DNA from: Actinospineispora spinosispora DSM 44797
GTDB taxonomy: Bacteria; Actinomycetota; Actinomycetes; Mycobacteriales; Pseudonocardiaceae
NCBI RefSeq assembly: GCF_000429025.1
Contig: NZ_AUBB01000025.1
Span: 124,001 to 188,000, forward strand
DNA: 64,000 nucleotides
Direction of reading: 5' to 3'
A program made the translations under genes and the position numbers. Position 1 is the stretch's first letter; each line of letters begins with the position of its first letter. The notes beneath the pieces were generated by a model. The model did not search any database. It was not told the origin of the DNA and worked only from the letters and a program-made list of their open reading frames with translations. Shown in pieces: positions 17,334-26,501 of this stretch.

Positions 17334-18680
17334 TCAGGCCTGCTTCTTGTCCACCGGCGGGTCGAGCCTCGGGGTCGGGCCGATGACCCGGGAGAACTCC
17401 TTCTTCGGCTCGTGGATCTGCTCCAGCGAGACCACCTCGCGGCGGAACAGCAGCGCCTGCGTCCAGTCCGACACGATGCGGAACTTGCGGTTGAACGTGG
17501 GCATCCGGCTCAGGTGGTACGTGCGGTGCATGAACCACGCCAACGGGCCCTTGAGCTTGATGCCGTAGACCTCGGCGGCACCCTTGTACAGACCGAGGCT
17601 GGCCACCGAGCCGACGTGCTTGTGCTTGTACGGCGTGACCGGCTTGCTGCGCAGGTGGGCGATGACGTTGTCGGCCAGCTGCGCGGCCTGGCGCACCGCG
17701 TGCTGCGCGGACGGGCTGGTCTTGGCGTCCGGGTCGTCCTTCGTGAGGTCCGGCACCGATGCGCAGTCGCCCGCGCTGAAGATCTCCGGGCTGCCGTCGA
17801 CCTGCAGCGACGCCGAGCAGATCACCCGCCCCTTGTCGTCGAGCGGCAGGTCGGTCTCGGCCAGCATCGGGTTCGGCTTGACGCCCGCGGTCCAGACGAT
17901 CGTGTCGGTGTCGAACTCGGTGCCGTCGTCCAGCACCACGTGACCACCGGTCATGCTCTTGACCCGGGTGTCGAGGTAAACCTCGATACGGGCCTTGAGC
18001 AGCTGCTTCACCGTGTACTTACCCATCGGCGGGCTGACCTCGGGCATGATCCGCCCGGACGCCTCGACCAGCACCCAGCGCAGGTCGGTCTCGTCGATGT
18101 TCTCGTAGTAGCGGCTCGCGTAGCGGGACATGTCGGCCAGCTCGGCCAGCGCCTCGACACCCGCGTAGCCGCCGCCGACCACCAGGAACGTGAGCAGCTT
18201 GCGCCGCAGCTCCGGGTTGATCGTGCTGGCCGCCTCGTCCATGTGCGACAGCACGTGGTTGCGCAGGTAGATGGCCTCGGCGACGTTCTTGAACGCGATG
18301 CCCTGCTCGGCGAGACCGGGGATGGGCAGCGTGCGCGCGACCGAACCGGGCGCCACCACGAGCACGTCGTAGCCGATCTGGCTGACGTGCCCGGCGGCCG
18401 CCTCGACGGTCACCTCGCGGCGCTCCCGGCTGATGCCGGTGACCCGCCCGGTCAGCACGTGGCACTTGCGCAGGACCTTGCGCAGCGGCACCACGACGTG
18501 GCGCGGCTCGATGGAGCCGGCGGCCGCTTCGGGCAGGAACGGCTGGTAGGTCATGTTCGCCTGCGGATCGATGACCGTCACGGATGCTTCGTTGGCGGCG
18601 AGTTTGCGCTGCAGGCGCAGCGCTGTGTACATACCGACGTAGCCGCCGCCGACGATCACGATGCGAGTGTCACGAGCCAT
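17334..18680 (-). CDS. Type II NADH dehydrogenase-like flavoprotein
   Basis: A 448-residue pyridine nucleotide-disulphide oxidoreductase. FAD motif VIVGGGYVGMYTALRL at residues 8–23, NADH motif LVVGGGYAGVEALAEL near 165, and FAD-ribityl motif EIFSAGDCASVPD near 305. Also PEAAAGSIEPRHVVVPLR early and a C-terminal amphipathic YHLSRMPTFNRKFRIVSDWTQALLF that could dock on the membrane, as in single-subunit NDH-2. It would pass electrons from NADH to menaquinone without pumping protons. Convergent with DUF445 (3-bp gap). Confidence 0.9.
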   Translation of the reverse strand: MARDTRIVIVGGGYVGMYTALRLQRKLAANEASVTVIDPQANMTYQPFLPEAAAGSIEPRHVVVPLRKVLRKCHVLTGRVTGISRERREVTVEAAAGHVSQIGYDVLVVAPGSVARTLPIPGLAEQGIAFKNVAEAIYLRNHVLSHMDEAASTINPELRRKLLTFLVVGGGYAGVEALAELADMSRYASRYYENIDETDLRWVLVEASGRIMPEVSPPMGKYTVKQLLKARIEVYLDTRVKSMTGGHVVLDDGTEFDTDTIVWTAGVKPNPMLAETDLPLDDKGRVICSASLQVDGSPEIFSAGDCASVPDLTKDDPDAKTSPSAQHAVRQAAQLADNVIAHLRSKPVTPYKHKHVGSVASLGLYKGAAEVYGIKLKGPLAWFMHRTYHLSRMPTFNRKFRIVSDWTQALLFRREVVSLEQIHEPKKEFSRVIGPTPRLDPPVDKKQA

Positions 18681-18762
18681 GCCCCTATGGTGCCATCAGG
18701 TGTATCGATTCACCTTACGCAAACGGGGTGAGCCTCATCGCCCTTTCGAGTACGCTTTACCT

Positions 18763-19032
18763 ATGACCGCTGCGGTAAAGCACGAGGACCAACCGGTGCG
18801 GACCACGAAGGTGAGCCGCAAGAACCAGGTGACGCTGCCGGTCGCCGCGCTGCGCGAAGCAGGCGTGGCGGCGGGTGACGTCCTGCGGGTCGAGGTGGAG
18901 GCTCCCGGAGTCTTCCGGCTGGTACGGGCCCACGACCCGTGGTGGGAGTTGTTCCAGAAGTTTCAGGGCTCCAACCTCGGGATCACCACCCGTGAAGAAC
19001 TCGAAGAGATGCGGGACGAATGGGATCGGTAG
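18763..19032 (+). CDS. AbrB/MazE-type antitoxin
   Basis: An 89-residue protein with a SpoVT-AbrB DNA-binding fold in residues 13–50 (TTKVSRKNQVTLPVAALREAG...LRVEVEAPG) and a C-terminal acidic helix ([15 protein letters not shown]) that would bind the toxin. The ATG is 7 bp after a -10-like TACGCT (18751–18756), so the transcript is nearly leaderless; an earlier in-frame start would run into the promoter. Overlaps the PIN toxin gene by 13 bp. Expected to neutralise the toxin and repress its own operon. Confidence 0.9.
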   Translation: MTAAVKHEDQPVRTTKVSRKNQVTLPVAALREAGVAAGDVLRVEVEAPGVFRLVRAHDPWWELFQKFQGSNLGITTREELEEMRDEWDR

Positions 19033-19424
19033 TTCTCGACTCCAGCATCGTGATCGGGTTCTTCGACGCCGGAGATGCCCACCATGCCGCGTCCAGCGCG
19101 GCGCTCATCGCCATGCACACTCATGGCGACACATCCGTGCTACCGGCGACAGTGCTCCTCGAGTCATTGGTCGGGAGCTACCGGAGGAACGAGAACGACG
19201 CCGTCGAGCTGCGTCGGCGGATACTCGCGCTGTTCGGGCCTATTCGCATCGTCGACGAAGACATCGTCGACGCGGCTGCGCGGCTACGCGCTGCGCATCG
19301 GTGGCTACGGACGCCCGACTCGTTGGTTCTGGCTACCGGAGTCGTCGAGGACGCAACTGTGCTCACCTGCGACCAGCAGCTCGCCAAGGTGGACCCCAGG
19401 GTCGAGGTCATCGGCTCGGGCTGA
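19020..19424 (+). CDS. PIN-domain toxin (VapC-like)
   Basis: A 134-residue PIN-domain ribonuclease. Acidic catalytic residues are visible in [18 protein letters not shown] (Asp7), LLESLVGSY (Glu), [10 protein letters not shown] and [11 protein letters not shown] near the end. It forms a type II toxin–antitoxin pair with the overlapping AbrB-type antitoxin, the usual arrangement for AbrB–VapC modules. The target RNA cannot be read from sequence. Its last 17 bp overlap the convergent UDG gene. Confidence 0.92.
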   Translation: MGSVVLDSSIVIGFFDAGDAHHAASSAALIAMHTHGDTSVLPATVLLESLVGSYRRNENDAVELRRRILALFGPIRIVDEDIVDAAARLRAAHRWLRTPDSLVLATGVVEDATVLTCDQQLAKVDPRVEVIGSG

Positions 19425-20133
19425 GGCCCGCCAGGTCCGCGGCATGCCGGAGCACCTGGCGCAGCATCGGCTGGGTGAGTCGGCCGGTGAAGGTGTTCTG
19501 CTGGCTGACGTGATAGCTGCCGAACAAGTGCAGCGGATACCCGTCCGGCTGGCTCGGAGCGAGCTCGACGTGCGCGCCGTGGCCGAAGACCGGCCGAGGT
19601 TTCGGGACCGTCCAGCCTCCATCGGCGAGGACCGGCAGCAGCGCCTGCCAGCCGAACCCACCGAGCACCACGACCGCTCGGACCGTCGATGCGAGCAGCC
19701 CCAGCTCACTGACCAGCCACTGCCGGCAGTTGTCCCGCTCGGCCGGGGTCGGTTTGTTGGCCGGCGGCGCGCAGTGGACAGGGGAGGTGATGCGCGCCCC
19801 TAGCAGCTGGAGGCCGTCACCGGCGTGAACCGCCGTCGGCTGGTTGGCCAGGCCCTCCGCGTGCATCGCCGCGTACAGGAAGTCCCCGGAACGGTCGCCG
19901 GTGAACATCCGTCCGGTCCGGTTCGCGCCGTGCGCCGCCGGAGCCAGCCCGAGGATCAGCAACCGGGCGTCCGACGGCCCGAAACCCGGCACCGGCCGAC
20001 CCCAGTAATGCTGCTCGGCGTAGGAGGCACGCTTCTCCCGCGCCACCCGCTCGCGCCATTCGACCAGCCTCGGGCACACGCGGCACTCACTGACCAGCAG
20101 GTCCAGCTCGTCGACGGTTCCCGGCGCACTCAC
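19408..20133 (-). CDS. Uracil-DNA glycosylase, family 5 (UdgB)
   Basis: A 241-residue base-excision repair glycosylase with an iron–sulfur cluster. Cys17 and Cys20 (ECRVCPRL) plus two Cys in [20 protein letters not shown] are the expected [4Fe-4S] ligands. Motif A is [16 protein letters not shown] (family 5 has Ala where other families have Asp/Asn) and motif B is YHVSQQN. Family 5 enzymes remove uracil, hypoxanthine and ethenocytosine from double-stranded DNA. I prefer GTG at 20133; a GTG at 20178 would leave only 5 bp to the divergent peptidase gene. Confidence 0.92.
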   Translation of the reverse strand: MSAPGTVDELDLLVSECRVCPRLVEWRERVAREKRASYAEQHYWGRPVPGFGPSDARLLILGLAPAAHGANRTGRMFTGDRSGDFLYAAMHAEGLANQPTAVHAGDGLQLLGARITSPVHCAPPANKPTPAERDNCRQWLVSELGLLASTVRAVVVLGGFGWQALLPVLADGGWTVPKPRPVFGHGAHVELAPSQPDGYPLHLFGSYHVSQQNTFTGRLTQPMLRQVLRHAADLAGLSPSR

Positions 20134-20183
20134 CCGGCCGATGATAGGCGGCCACCCGGCGGCAGATCGTAGAGTCACCGATC

Positions 20184-21623
20184 ATGAGCGACGCCGAGGC
20201 CACGACACCCGAGCCGGAACCGACCGACGACCTGGTCGAGACCAGGCACACGCTGATCACCTCGACCGGCGAGCTCGCCTACACCGCAACCGCCGGGCGG
20301 ATCGTGCTGCGTACCGAGCAGCACACCGACGGCGCGTTCGACGGGCTCACGCCGACGGCCGAGGTCTTCGTGGTCGCGTACACGGCCGATTCGGACACCG
20401 ACCGTCCACTCACGATCGCGTTCAACGGCGGGCCCGGGTCGGCGAGTGTCTGGCTGCACCTGGGTCTGCTCGGCCCACGACGGGTCCTCTCCGGCGACGC
20501 GGGTGCGCCGGCGGCGCCGCCGTACCGGCTGGTCGACAACGCGGAGTCGCTGCTCGCGCACTCCGACCTGCTGTTCATCGACCCGGTCTCGACCGGCTAC
20601 TCCCGCGCGGTACGCGGCGGCAAGCCGTCCGACTTCCACGGTTTCACCGCCGACCTCGAAGCGGTCGCCGAGGTCATCCGGTTGTGGGTGAGCCGCAACC
20701 AGCGCTGGTTGTCGCCGAAGTACCTGGTCGGCGAGTCGTACGGCACGCTGCGCGCCGCCGCGCTCGCCGGGCGTCTGCAGGAGCGGTACGGCATGTACCT
20801 CAACGGGCTGGCGCTCATCTCCACCGTGCTGGACATGGGGTGCCTGCGCTTCACCGAGGGCAACCTGCTGCCCTATCCGCTGTTCCTGCCGACCTATGCG
20901 GCGATCGCGCACTACCACGGTCTGCACGGTGACCGTCCGCTGCGCGAGGTGCTCGACGAGGCCGAGCAGCTCGCCGAGCGCGACTACCCGTGGGCGCTCG
21001 CCAGAGGCGCGCGCCTGTCCTCCGCCGACCGGGACGACATCGTGGCCCGGCTGGCCTCGGTGACCGGCCTCTCTCCGGACTACCTGCGCAGGGTGCGGCT
21101 ACGGATCGAACACCAGGGTTTCTACCGCGAGCTGCTGCGCTCGCGGGGCCTCGTCGTCGGCAGGCTGGACGGCCGGTTCACCGGCTGGGAAGCCGACGAC
21201 GCGGGCTCGACACCCGAGCACGACCCGTCGTACACCACGATCCTCGGCCCGTACGCCGCCGCGCTGAACGCGCACCTGCGCGGCGCGCTCGAGTACCGCA
21301 GCGACCTGCCCTACGAGACGTTGACCGACCAGGTGCAGCCATGGTCCTACCGCGAGTTCGAGGGTCGCGCGGTCTCGGTCAGCGGGACACTCGCCTCGGC
21401 GATGCGGGCCAACCCGCACCTGCGGATCCAGGTCGGCTGCGGCTACCACGACGGCGCGACGCCCTATTACGGCGCCGAGCACATGATCGCCTCACTGGCC
21501 ATCCCGGACGAGCTGCGGCCCAACATCGAGTTCCGCTACTACGAGGCTGGCCACATGACGTACGTGCACGAGCCGTCCCGCATCGCCCAGTCGGCCGACC
21601 TGGCCGCCTTCATCACCGGCTGA
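20184..21623 (+). CDS. S10 family serine carboxypeptidase-like protein
   Basis: A 479-residue alpha/beta-hydrolase of peptidase family S10. The oxyanion-hole signature NGGPGSAS is at residues 81–88, the nucleophile Ser185 in LVGESYGTLR, and the His in YEAGHMTYVH near the end; the acid is probably in GCGYHDGATP. There is no signal peptide, unlike eukaryotic vacuolar S10 enzymes, so it acts in the cytosol. Short, well-spaced ATG 50 bp from the divergent UDG gene. Confidence 0.92.
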   Translation: MSDAEATTPEPEPTDDLVETRHTLITSTGELAYTATAGRIVLRTEQHTDGAFDGLTPTAEVFVVAYTADSDTDRPLTIAFNGGPGSASVWLHLGLLGPRRVLSGDAGAPAAPPYRLVDNAESLLAHSDLLFIDPVSTGYSRAVRGGKPSDFHGFTADLEAVAEVIRLWVSRNQRWLSPKYLVGESYGTLRAAALAGRLQERYGMYLNGLALISTVLDMGCLRFTEGNLLPYPLFLPTYAAIAHYHGLHGDRPLREVLDEAEQLAERDYPWALARGARLSSADRDDIVARLASVTGLSPDYLRRVRLRIEHQGFYRELLRSRGLVVGRLDGRFTGWEADDAGSTPEHDPSYTTILGPYAAALNAHLRGALEYRSDLPYETLTDQVQPWSYREFEGRAVSVSGTLASAMRANPHLRIQVGCGYHDGATPYYGAEHMIASLAIPDELRPNIEFRYYEAGHMTYVHEPSRIAQSADLAAFITG

Positions 21624-21652
21624 CCCGTTGCACCCGAAGGCTTCCTGAGGCG

Positions 21653-21722
21653 ACTTCGCAGAGGGTCATGTCGCGTCGCAGATACTGCAGTGTCTGCGAC
21701 GCAACGTGAAGCTCTGCGAGGC
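21653..21722. repeat. Family A palindromic repeat, copy 2
   Basis: Lies between the convergent S10 peptidase and Ppx genes. It starts ACTTCGCAGA and ends GCTCTGCGAGG like copy 1. Central arms are GTCGCGTCGCAGATACTGC and GCAGTGTCTGCGACGC, again nearly self-complementary. No family B element accompanies this copy. Confidence 0.85.
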
Positions 21723-21760
21723 GGTGCCGATGTGACCAGTGAAGCCGACGAGCTTCCGGA

Positions 21761-22714
21761 TCAGAGCAGCGACAGTGCGATGCCGTCCAGGATGTCGTGT
21801 TCGCTGACCACCAGCTCGGTGATGCCGGCGCGCGCGGCGAGCTCCTCGGCCAGCACCGAGACGATGAGTGCGCCACCGCCGATGACGTCGACGCGGCCGG
21901 GGTGCATCGAGCCGAACTCCATGCGCTGGTCCTTCGTGCGGGACAGCAGCTCGTCGGCCACGCGGTGCAGCTCGGGCAGCGCGAGACGGGACAGGTGAAT
22001 CTTGTCCGCGTCGTACTCCGGCAGGTCCATCGCCACGGCGGACAGGGTGGTCACCGTGCCGGCGACGCCGACCCAGGTGCGCGCGGACTCGACCGGGACG
22101 TGCTCGAAGGCCTCGGCGAGCACCTGCTTCGCCAGCGCGTACGCCTCCTCGCGTTCGGCGGCGGTCGGCGGGTCGGAGCGCAGGCACCGCTCGGTGATGC
22201 GCACGCAGCCGATGTCCACCGAACGAGCGGCCTGCACGTCGACCGAGCCGTCGGTCCGGGTGCCGATGACCACCTCGGTGGAACCGCCACCGACGTCGAC
22301 CACGACGAACGGCCCGTCCTGCGCGGGCAGGTCACCGACCGCGCCGGTGAACGACAGCCGAGCCTCGGTGTCCCCGCTGATCACCTCGGCGTCGGTGCCG
22401 AGCGTCGTGCGCACCATGCCGAAGAAGTCGTCCCGGTTCGCCGCGTCCCTGGTCGCGGAGGTGGCGACCATCCTGACCCGCTCCGCGCCGTCGCCGCGCA
22501 GCAGCTCGGTGTACTCGGCCAGCGCGACCCTGGTGCGCTCGATCGCATCCGGGGCCAGCACGCCGGTAGCGTCGACGCCCTTACCGAGCCGCACGATGCG
22601 GTTCTCCCGGCGCACGTCGGTCAGCCGTGGCCGTCCGTCCGGCCCCGGACCCGCGTCGGCGACCAGCAGGCGGATCGAGTTGGTCCCGCAGTCGATCGCG
22701 GCGACTCTAGGCAT
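21761..22714 (-). CDS. ppx: Exopolyphosphatase / guanosine-pentaphosphate phosphatase (Ppx/GppA)
   Basis: A 317-residue ASKHA-fold phosphatase hydrolysing terminal phosphate from polyphosphate (and possibly pppGpp). Phosphate-1 motif AAIDCGTNSIRLLVAD (residues 4–19), phosphate-2 motif VVDVGGGSTEVVIG, and adenosine-type motif VIGGGALIVSVLA. The short form without C-terminal HD domain is usual in actinobacteria. I set the ATG at 22714, preceded by GGGGAG, rather than one 30 bp upstream. In mycobacteria the orthologue follows eno–ftsB–DUF501; here it is 4 kb further on, behind the transglycosylase-like gene. Confidence 0.92.
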   Translation of the reverse strand: MPRVAAIDCGTNSIRLLVADAGPGPDGRPRLTDVRRENRIVRLGKGVDATGVLAPDAIERTRVALAEYTELLRGDGAERVRMVATSATRDAANRDDFFGMVRTTLGTDAEVISGDTEARLSFTGAVGDLPAQDGPFVVVDVGGGSTEVVIGTRTDGSVDVQAARSVDIGCVRITERCLRSDPPTAAEREEAYALAKQVLAEAFEHVPVESARTWVGVAGTVTTLSAVAMDLPEYDADKIHLSRLALPELHRVADELLSRTKDQRMEFGSMHPGRVDVIGGGALIVSVLAEELAARAGITELVVSEHDILDGIALSLL

Positions 22715-22772
22715 GCGCACTCCCCGGTGATCTGTTGTCACCACCGTACCGACCGGCCGGGCCGGGCCGGGG

Positions 22773-23117
22773 CTAACGAGTGATCGCGCGCCGAATCCCT
22801 CGGCACATCGCGGCCAGTCCGTACGTCAGCGCGGCGAAGAATGCGGCGACCAGCACCATGCCGACCCAGTCACCGAGCCCGCTGCCGACGACGATGTCGA
22901 CGACGGAGCCGTCCGGAAACCGGTAGATGCACCGTGTTCCCGGCGGCAACCACGAGGGACCCCATGAGCCACTCCCGCCTTCCGGCAGCTCCATGCCGAT
23001 CGGATTGCCGAACGAGCATCGCGCCTCTGCGATGAATCCGAAGTACACACTGAACACGATCTCCAATCCGAGGACGACGAATCCGACCACCAGACTCGCT
23101 CTTGTCGCTCTACTCAT
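22773..23117 (-). CDS. Small two-helix membrane protein, unknown
   Basis: A 114-residue protein with two transmembrane helices, about 8–27 (ASLVVGFVVLGLEIVFSVYFGF) and 82–104 (WVGMVLVAAFFAALTYGLAA). The extracytoplasmic loop between them has two Cys (ARCSFGN, GTRCIYRF) that could form a disulfide, and the C-terminus is basic (CRGIRRAITR). No family recognised. Starts 8 bp after the transglycosylase-like gene, so probably co-transcribed with it and ppx. Confidence 0.75.
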   Translation of the reverse strand: MSRATRASLVVGFVVLGLEIVFSVYFGFIAEARCSFGNPIGMELPEGGSGSWGPSWLPPGTRCIYRFPDGSVVDIVVGSGLGDWVGMVLVAAFFAALTYGLAAMCRGIRRAITR

Positions 23118-23125
23118 GGGTCGGG

Positions 23126-24376
23126 CTACTTCGCGGTCGTCGACCTCGGGGCCGAGTCGGTGGGTGGCAGGACGATGATCGGGATCGGCTTCTGGCTGGT
23201 CGAGACACCTGGGGCCGGTGCGGCCGGGGACGGTTGGGCTGGTGGCGCGGACACGGTGGTCGTCACCGTGGTCACCGTCGGGCTCGCGGCCTGCTGGGTG
23301 ACCGGGGTGCCCGCATCCGGTGCGCCGGCCGTCGTCGGCGCGATCGAGGTGGGCGGCAGGATCCGGTTGGGCCGCCCCGGCGCCTTCGACGTGCTGGTGG
23401 AGGCTGTCGTGGTGGTCGGGGTCGTGCTGGTCGTCGGAGTCGTGCGCTTGACCGGCGTGGTCGTCGGCGTCGAGCGGTGCGACGGCGCCATGCGGTGAAC
23501 CGGTTTCGGCGGTGACACGGGCGGTGACACGGGCGGCGGTACCGGAGCGGGAGGCGGAGCGGCGAGCGGTTGTGGGACGGTGTCGCGGGCGTAGTCGGTC
23601 GCGAAGGTCCGCACGGCCGCCACGTAGCTGTCGGACCGGTTGACCCGGTGGAACGCCGCCGTCTGCTGCTCGGGCACGGCGAGGTCGACGTTGCCTGCGC
23701 ACAGGTAGCGGCCGGCGGTGAGCGCCGCGTCGGACATGTCGTTCGGGTCGGCCTGACCGTCCCCGTCTCCGTCCGCCGCGTAGCGCCGCCAGGTGGACGG
23801 GATGATCTGCATCGGACCGACCGCGCGGTCCCATTGTGGATCGCCGTCGAGCTGACCGTGATCCGTGTCCGGGATGCGGGGCAGGCCCGGCGAGCCGTCC
23901 AGCCGGGGACCGAGGAACCTGCCCAGGGTGCGGCCGTGCCCGTCGAGCTGGCCGCCCCTGGCATGGCCGGACGCCGCCCTGCCCAGCGCCGCGAGAGTCG
24001 TCCAGCTGAGCCGGCAGCCGGGTGTCGACGTGGCGAGAGTGCGTTCGGCACGTTGGTAGGCGGCCATCGCCGCACCCGGTATCCCGCCCGGGCCGGCCGG
24101 CACCTGCGCGGCCACGACGCCGGGCGGCGGGTCGACGACCGACAACTCGCCGGACGGGGTGCCGCCGGTCGCCGACTCGTCCGGCAACGGTGCGGGCAAC
24201 GCCTCCAGGGAGATCGCGCCGGGCAGCGGCACCGGACGGGCCGGCGCGGCCGCCGGTTCTTCGGGCGGCGCGGACTGCGAGTGCAGGACCGCGACGGTGC
24301 CGAGCAACGCCAGCGCGGCGACCAGCAGCCACACCGCCGACCGTGCACCACCGTTCCCGGACGCCACGGCCAACAC
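23126..24376 (-). CDS. Transglycosylase-like (LpqU-type) protein lacking the catalytic Glu
   Basis: A 416-residue exported protein: N-terminal signal anchor (SAVWLLVAALALLGTVAVL), a lytic transglycosylase-type domain at about 85–270, then a ~145-residue Pro/Thr-rich tail (TPTTSTTPTTTTAS) likely spanning the wall. The SLT-type parts AVGPMQIIPSTWRRYAADGDGDGQ and DAALTAGRYLC are intact. The helix that normally reads GRxES with the catalytic Glu reads LGRAASGHARGG, with codon GCG (Ala) in place of Glu. It may bind rather than cut peptidoglycan. Matches LpqU, which in mycobacteria lies between mazG and eno. GTG start. Confidence 0.85.
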   Translation of the reverse strand: MLAVASGNGGARSAVWLLVAALALLGTVAVLHSQSAPPEEPAAAPARPVPLPGAISLEALPAPLPDESATGGTPSGELSVVDPPPGVVAAQVPAGPGGIPGAAMAAYQRAERTLATSTPGCRLSWTTLAALGRAASGHARGGQLDGHGRTLGRFLGPRLDGSPGLPRIPDTDHGQLDGDPQWDRAVGPMQIIPSTWRRYAADGDGDGQADPNDMSDAALTAGRYLCAGNVDLAVPEQQTAAFHRVNRSDSYVAAVRTFATDYARDTVPQPLAAPPPAPVPPPVSPPVSPPKPVHRMAPSHRSTPTTTPVKRTTPTTSTTPTTTTASTSTSKAPGRPNRILPPTSIAPTTAGAPDAGTPVTQQAASPTVTTVTTTVSAPPAQPSPAAPAPGVSTSQKPIPIIVLPPTDSAPRSTTAK

Positions 24377-24427
24377 CCTGCCTCAGTTGAGGACGCAATG
24401 AGGGCCGAACGCGAATATTCTGTCCGC

Positions 24428-26113
24428 ATGACGGATCTCCTGGACCAGCGTGGCGCCCAGGCCGCGAGCTTCGCCCAGCCGGACGGCGACCGGTTCGAAA
24501 CCCACCGGGTCACCAACCAGGCACCGCCGCTGGACGGCTACGACCCGCTGGCCTGCGATCCGGCGCTGACCCACGCCGTCGCTCTCGAAGGCGCCGAGGC
24601 CGCGTTGCCGCGCATCGCGGAGATCGGGCGGGTCGTCGGGTCCGGTGAAGGCCGCGAGCACGCGCGGCTGGCGAACGAGAACAAGCCCGTCCTGCACAAC
24701 TACGACCGCTACGGCAACCGGATCGACGAGGTCGAGTTCCATCCGTCCTGGCACTGGCTGATGAACTCCTCGGTGCACGCCGGGACGCACGCCGCACCGT
24801 GGGCACCGGACGCCGGGCCTGCCGCGCACGTCGCGCGCGCCGCCGGGTTCTACCTGATGAGCCAGCTGGAACAGGGCCATTGCTGCCCGATCTCGATGAC
24901 CTACGCGTCGATCCCGGCGCTGCGCCACAACCCGGAGCTGGCCGCTCGTTACGAGGCGGGCCTGCGGTCCACCAGCTACTCGCCCGGGATTGCGGAGCCT
25001 TCGACCAAGGCAGGTCTGCTGGCCGGCATGTCGATGACCGAGAAGCAGGGCGGCTCGGACGTCCGCTCCGGGACGACGGTGGCCAAGCCGATGGGTGACG
25101 GCAGGTATCGGCTGGTCGGGCACAAGTGGTTCACCTCGGCACCGATGAACGACCTGTTCCTGACATTGGCCCAGGCACCCGACGGTCTGACCTGCTTCGT
25201 GCTGCCCAGGGTGCTGCCGGACGGCAGCCGCAACCCGATCCGGTTCCAGCGGCTCAAGGACAAGCTGGGTAACCACTCCAACGCCTCGTCCGAGGTCGAG
25301 TACCAGGACGCGGTCGGGTGGCGGCTCGGTGACGAGGGCCGAGGGGTCCGGACGATCATCGAGATGGTCACCATGACCCGGGTCGACTGTGTGCTCGGTT
25401 CGGCGGCGCTCATGCGGATCGCGCTGTCCGAGGCCGCGCACCACGCGGCGCACCGCTCGGCGTTCGGCACCCGGCTCGCCGACGCACCGCTCATGCAGGC
25501 GGTGCTCGCCGAGCTCGCGGTGGAGGCCGAGGCGTCCATTCGGGTCGCATTGCGGCTGGCCGGCGCGGTCGACCGGGGTGAGACCGGGCTGCTACGGCTC
25601 GCGCTGCCGGTGACGAAGTACCAGGTGTGCAAGCGGACGGCCGCTGTGGTCGCCGAGGCGCAGGAGACGCTGGGCGGCAACGGGTACGTCGAGGAGTCCG
25701 GGCTGCCCCGGCTCTACCGCGAGGCCCCGTTGAACTCGATCTGGGAGGGCTCCGGCAACGTCACCGCGCTGGACGCGCTGCGTGCCATCAGCCGCTCCCC
25801 GGACAGCGTGCACGCGGTGCTCGCCGAGATCGACCTTGCGGCGGGCGAGTCGGCCGCGTTCGACGCGGCCGTGCGTGACCTGCGTACCGAGCTGTCCTCG
25901 GTGGACGAGCGCAGGGCCCGGCGGCTGTCCGAGCTGATGGCGACCTGTCTACAGGCCTCACTGCTGCTGCGGCACGCTCCGAGCGAGGTCAACGAAGTGT
26001 TCCTGTCCTCCCGCTTCGGCGAGGCAGGCCCCTACCGCACGGCCGGAACCCACACGGCGTCGAACAGCGCGATCGCCTCAGTCCTCTCCCGCGTCACGCC
26101 GGTTCTTTCGTAG
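24428..26113 (+). CDS. Acyl-CoA dehydrogenase family protein (AidB-like)
   Basis: A 561-residue flavoprotein of the AidB branch of acyl-CoA dehydrogenases. Marks: RFETHRVTNQAPPLDGYD at the start, SSVHAGTHAAPW, the FAD-binding MSMTEKQGGSDVRSGTT, RLVGHKWFTSAPMNDLF, and LGGNGYVEESGLPRLYREAPLNSIWEGSGNV. The extended N-terminus and ~100-residue C-terminal helical part match AidB, which binds DNA and is linked to the alkylation response in E. coli; the actinobacterial substrate is unknown. ATG at 24428; divergent from the transglycosylase-like gene. Confidence 0.9.
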   Translation: MTDLLDQRGAQAASFAQPDGDRFETHRVTNQAPPLDGYDPLACDPALTHAVALEGAEAALPRIAEIGRVVGSGEGREHARLANENKPVLHNYDRYGNRIDEVEFHPSWHWLMNSSVHAGTHAAPWAPDAGPAAHVARAAGFYLMSQLEQGHCCPISMTYASIPALRHNPELAARYEAGLRSTSYSPGIAEPSTKAGLLAGMSMTEKQGGSDVRSGTTVAKPMGDGRYRLVGHKWFTSAPMNDLFLTLAQAPDGLTCFVLPRVLPDGSRNPIRFQRLKDKLGNHSNASSEVEYQDAVGWRLGDEGRGVRTIIEMVTMTRVDCVLGSAALMRIALSEAAHHAAHRSAFGTRLADAPLMQAVLAELAVEAEASIRVALRLAGAVDRGETGLLRLALPVTKYQVCKRTAAVVAEAQETLGGNGYVEESGLPRLYREAPLNSIWEGSGNVTALDALRAISRSPDSVHAVLAEIDLAAGESAAFDAAVRDLRTELSSVDERRARRLSELMATCLQASLLLRHAPSEVNEVFLSSRFGEAGPYRTAGTHTASNSAIASVLSRVTPVLS

Positions 26114-26123
26114 CGAGGTCGCA

Positions 26124-26188
26124 GGGTTAGCTGTGGCTGGGTTAGCTGTGGCTGGGTTAGCTGTGGCTGGGTTAGCTGTGGCTGGGTT
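26124..26188. repeat. 15-bp tandem repeat
   Basis: Four head-to-tail copies of GGGTTAGCTGTGGCT beginning 10 bp after the AidB-like stop codon, followed by a partial unit. Stray copies of TTAGCTGT and CTGGG also flank repeat C copy 1 at 3180–3235. The whole 26114–26543 gap is noncoding: this repeat, family C copy 2, then a 22-bp tandem repeat. Confidence 0.85.
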
Positions 26189-26231
26189 GGGTAGCTCGGG
26201 CGGTGGGGCTCTAGCGCTGGGTGGAGGTGCA

Positions 26232-26492
26232 GGCTGTATTGGTTGGCCTGTTTCGCGCGCCATCGTTCCCGGAAGGCCCTTCGGGCCGACCGGGAACGAT
26301 CCAGGCGGCTCGCCTAACGGCTCGCTGCCTGGGGTTTTTCCTCGCGGCCCCCCATACCCTTCGGGCATGGGGGACCACTCGGAAAAATGTCGCCTTCGGC
26401 GACGCGCGCGCTTGGTGCCCCGGCTTGGGAGCCGCCACTCGTGCACTACCCGCCTTCGGCGGAACCCCTTCGGGTGCCTTGCGGGGCCGGAC
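26232..26492 (+). repeat. Structured repeat family C, copy 2
   Basis: Shares GGCTGTATTGG..GGCCTGTTTCGCGCG with copy 1, then has an extra hairpin at 26262–26300 (ATCGTTCCCGG...CCGGGAACGAT, TTCG loop). The hallmark nested hairpin is at 26335–26387: outer stem TTTTTCC/GGAAAAA, inner CCCCCAT/ATGGGGG with a TTCG loop. GACGCGCGCGCTTG, CTTGGGAGCCGCC and the paired GCCTTCGGC / CCCCTTCGGG stem-loops follow. It lies between convergent genes. Confidence 0.75.
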
Positions 26493-26501
26493 TCCAGCGC
26501 G

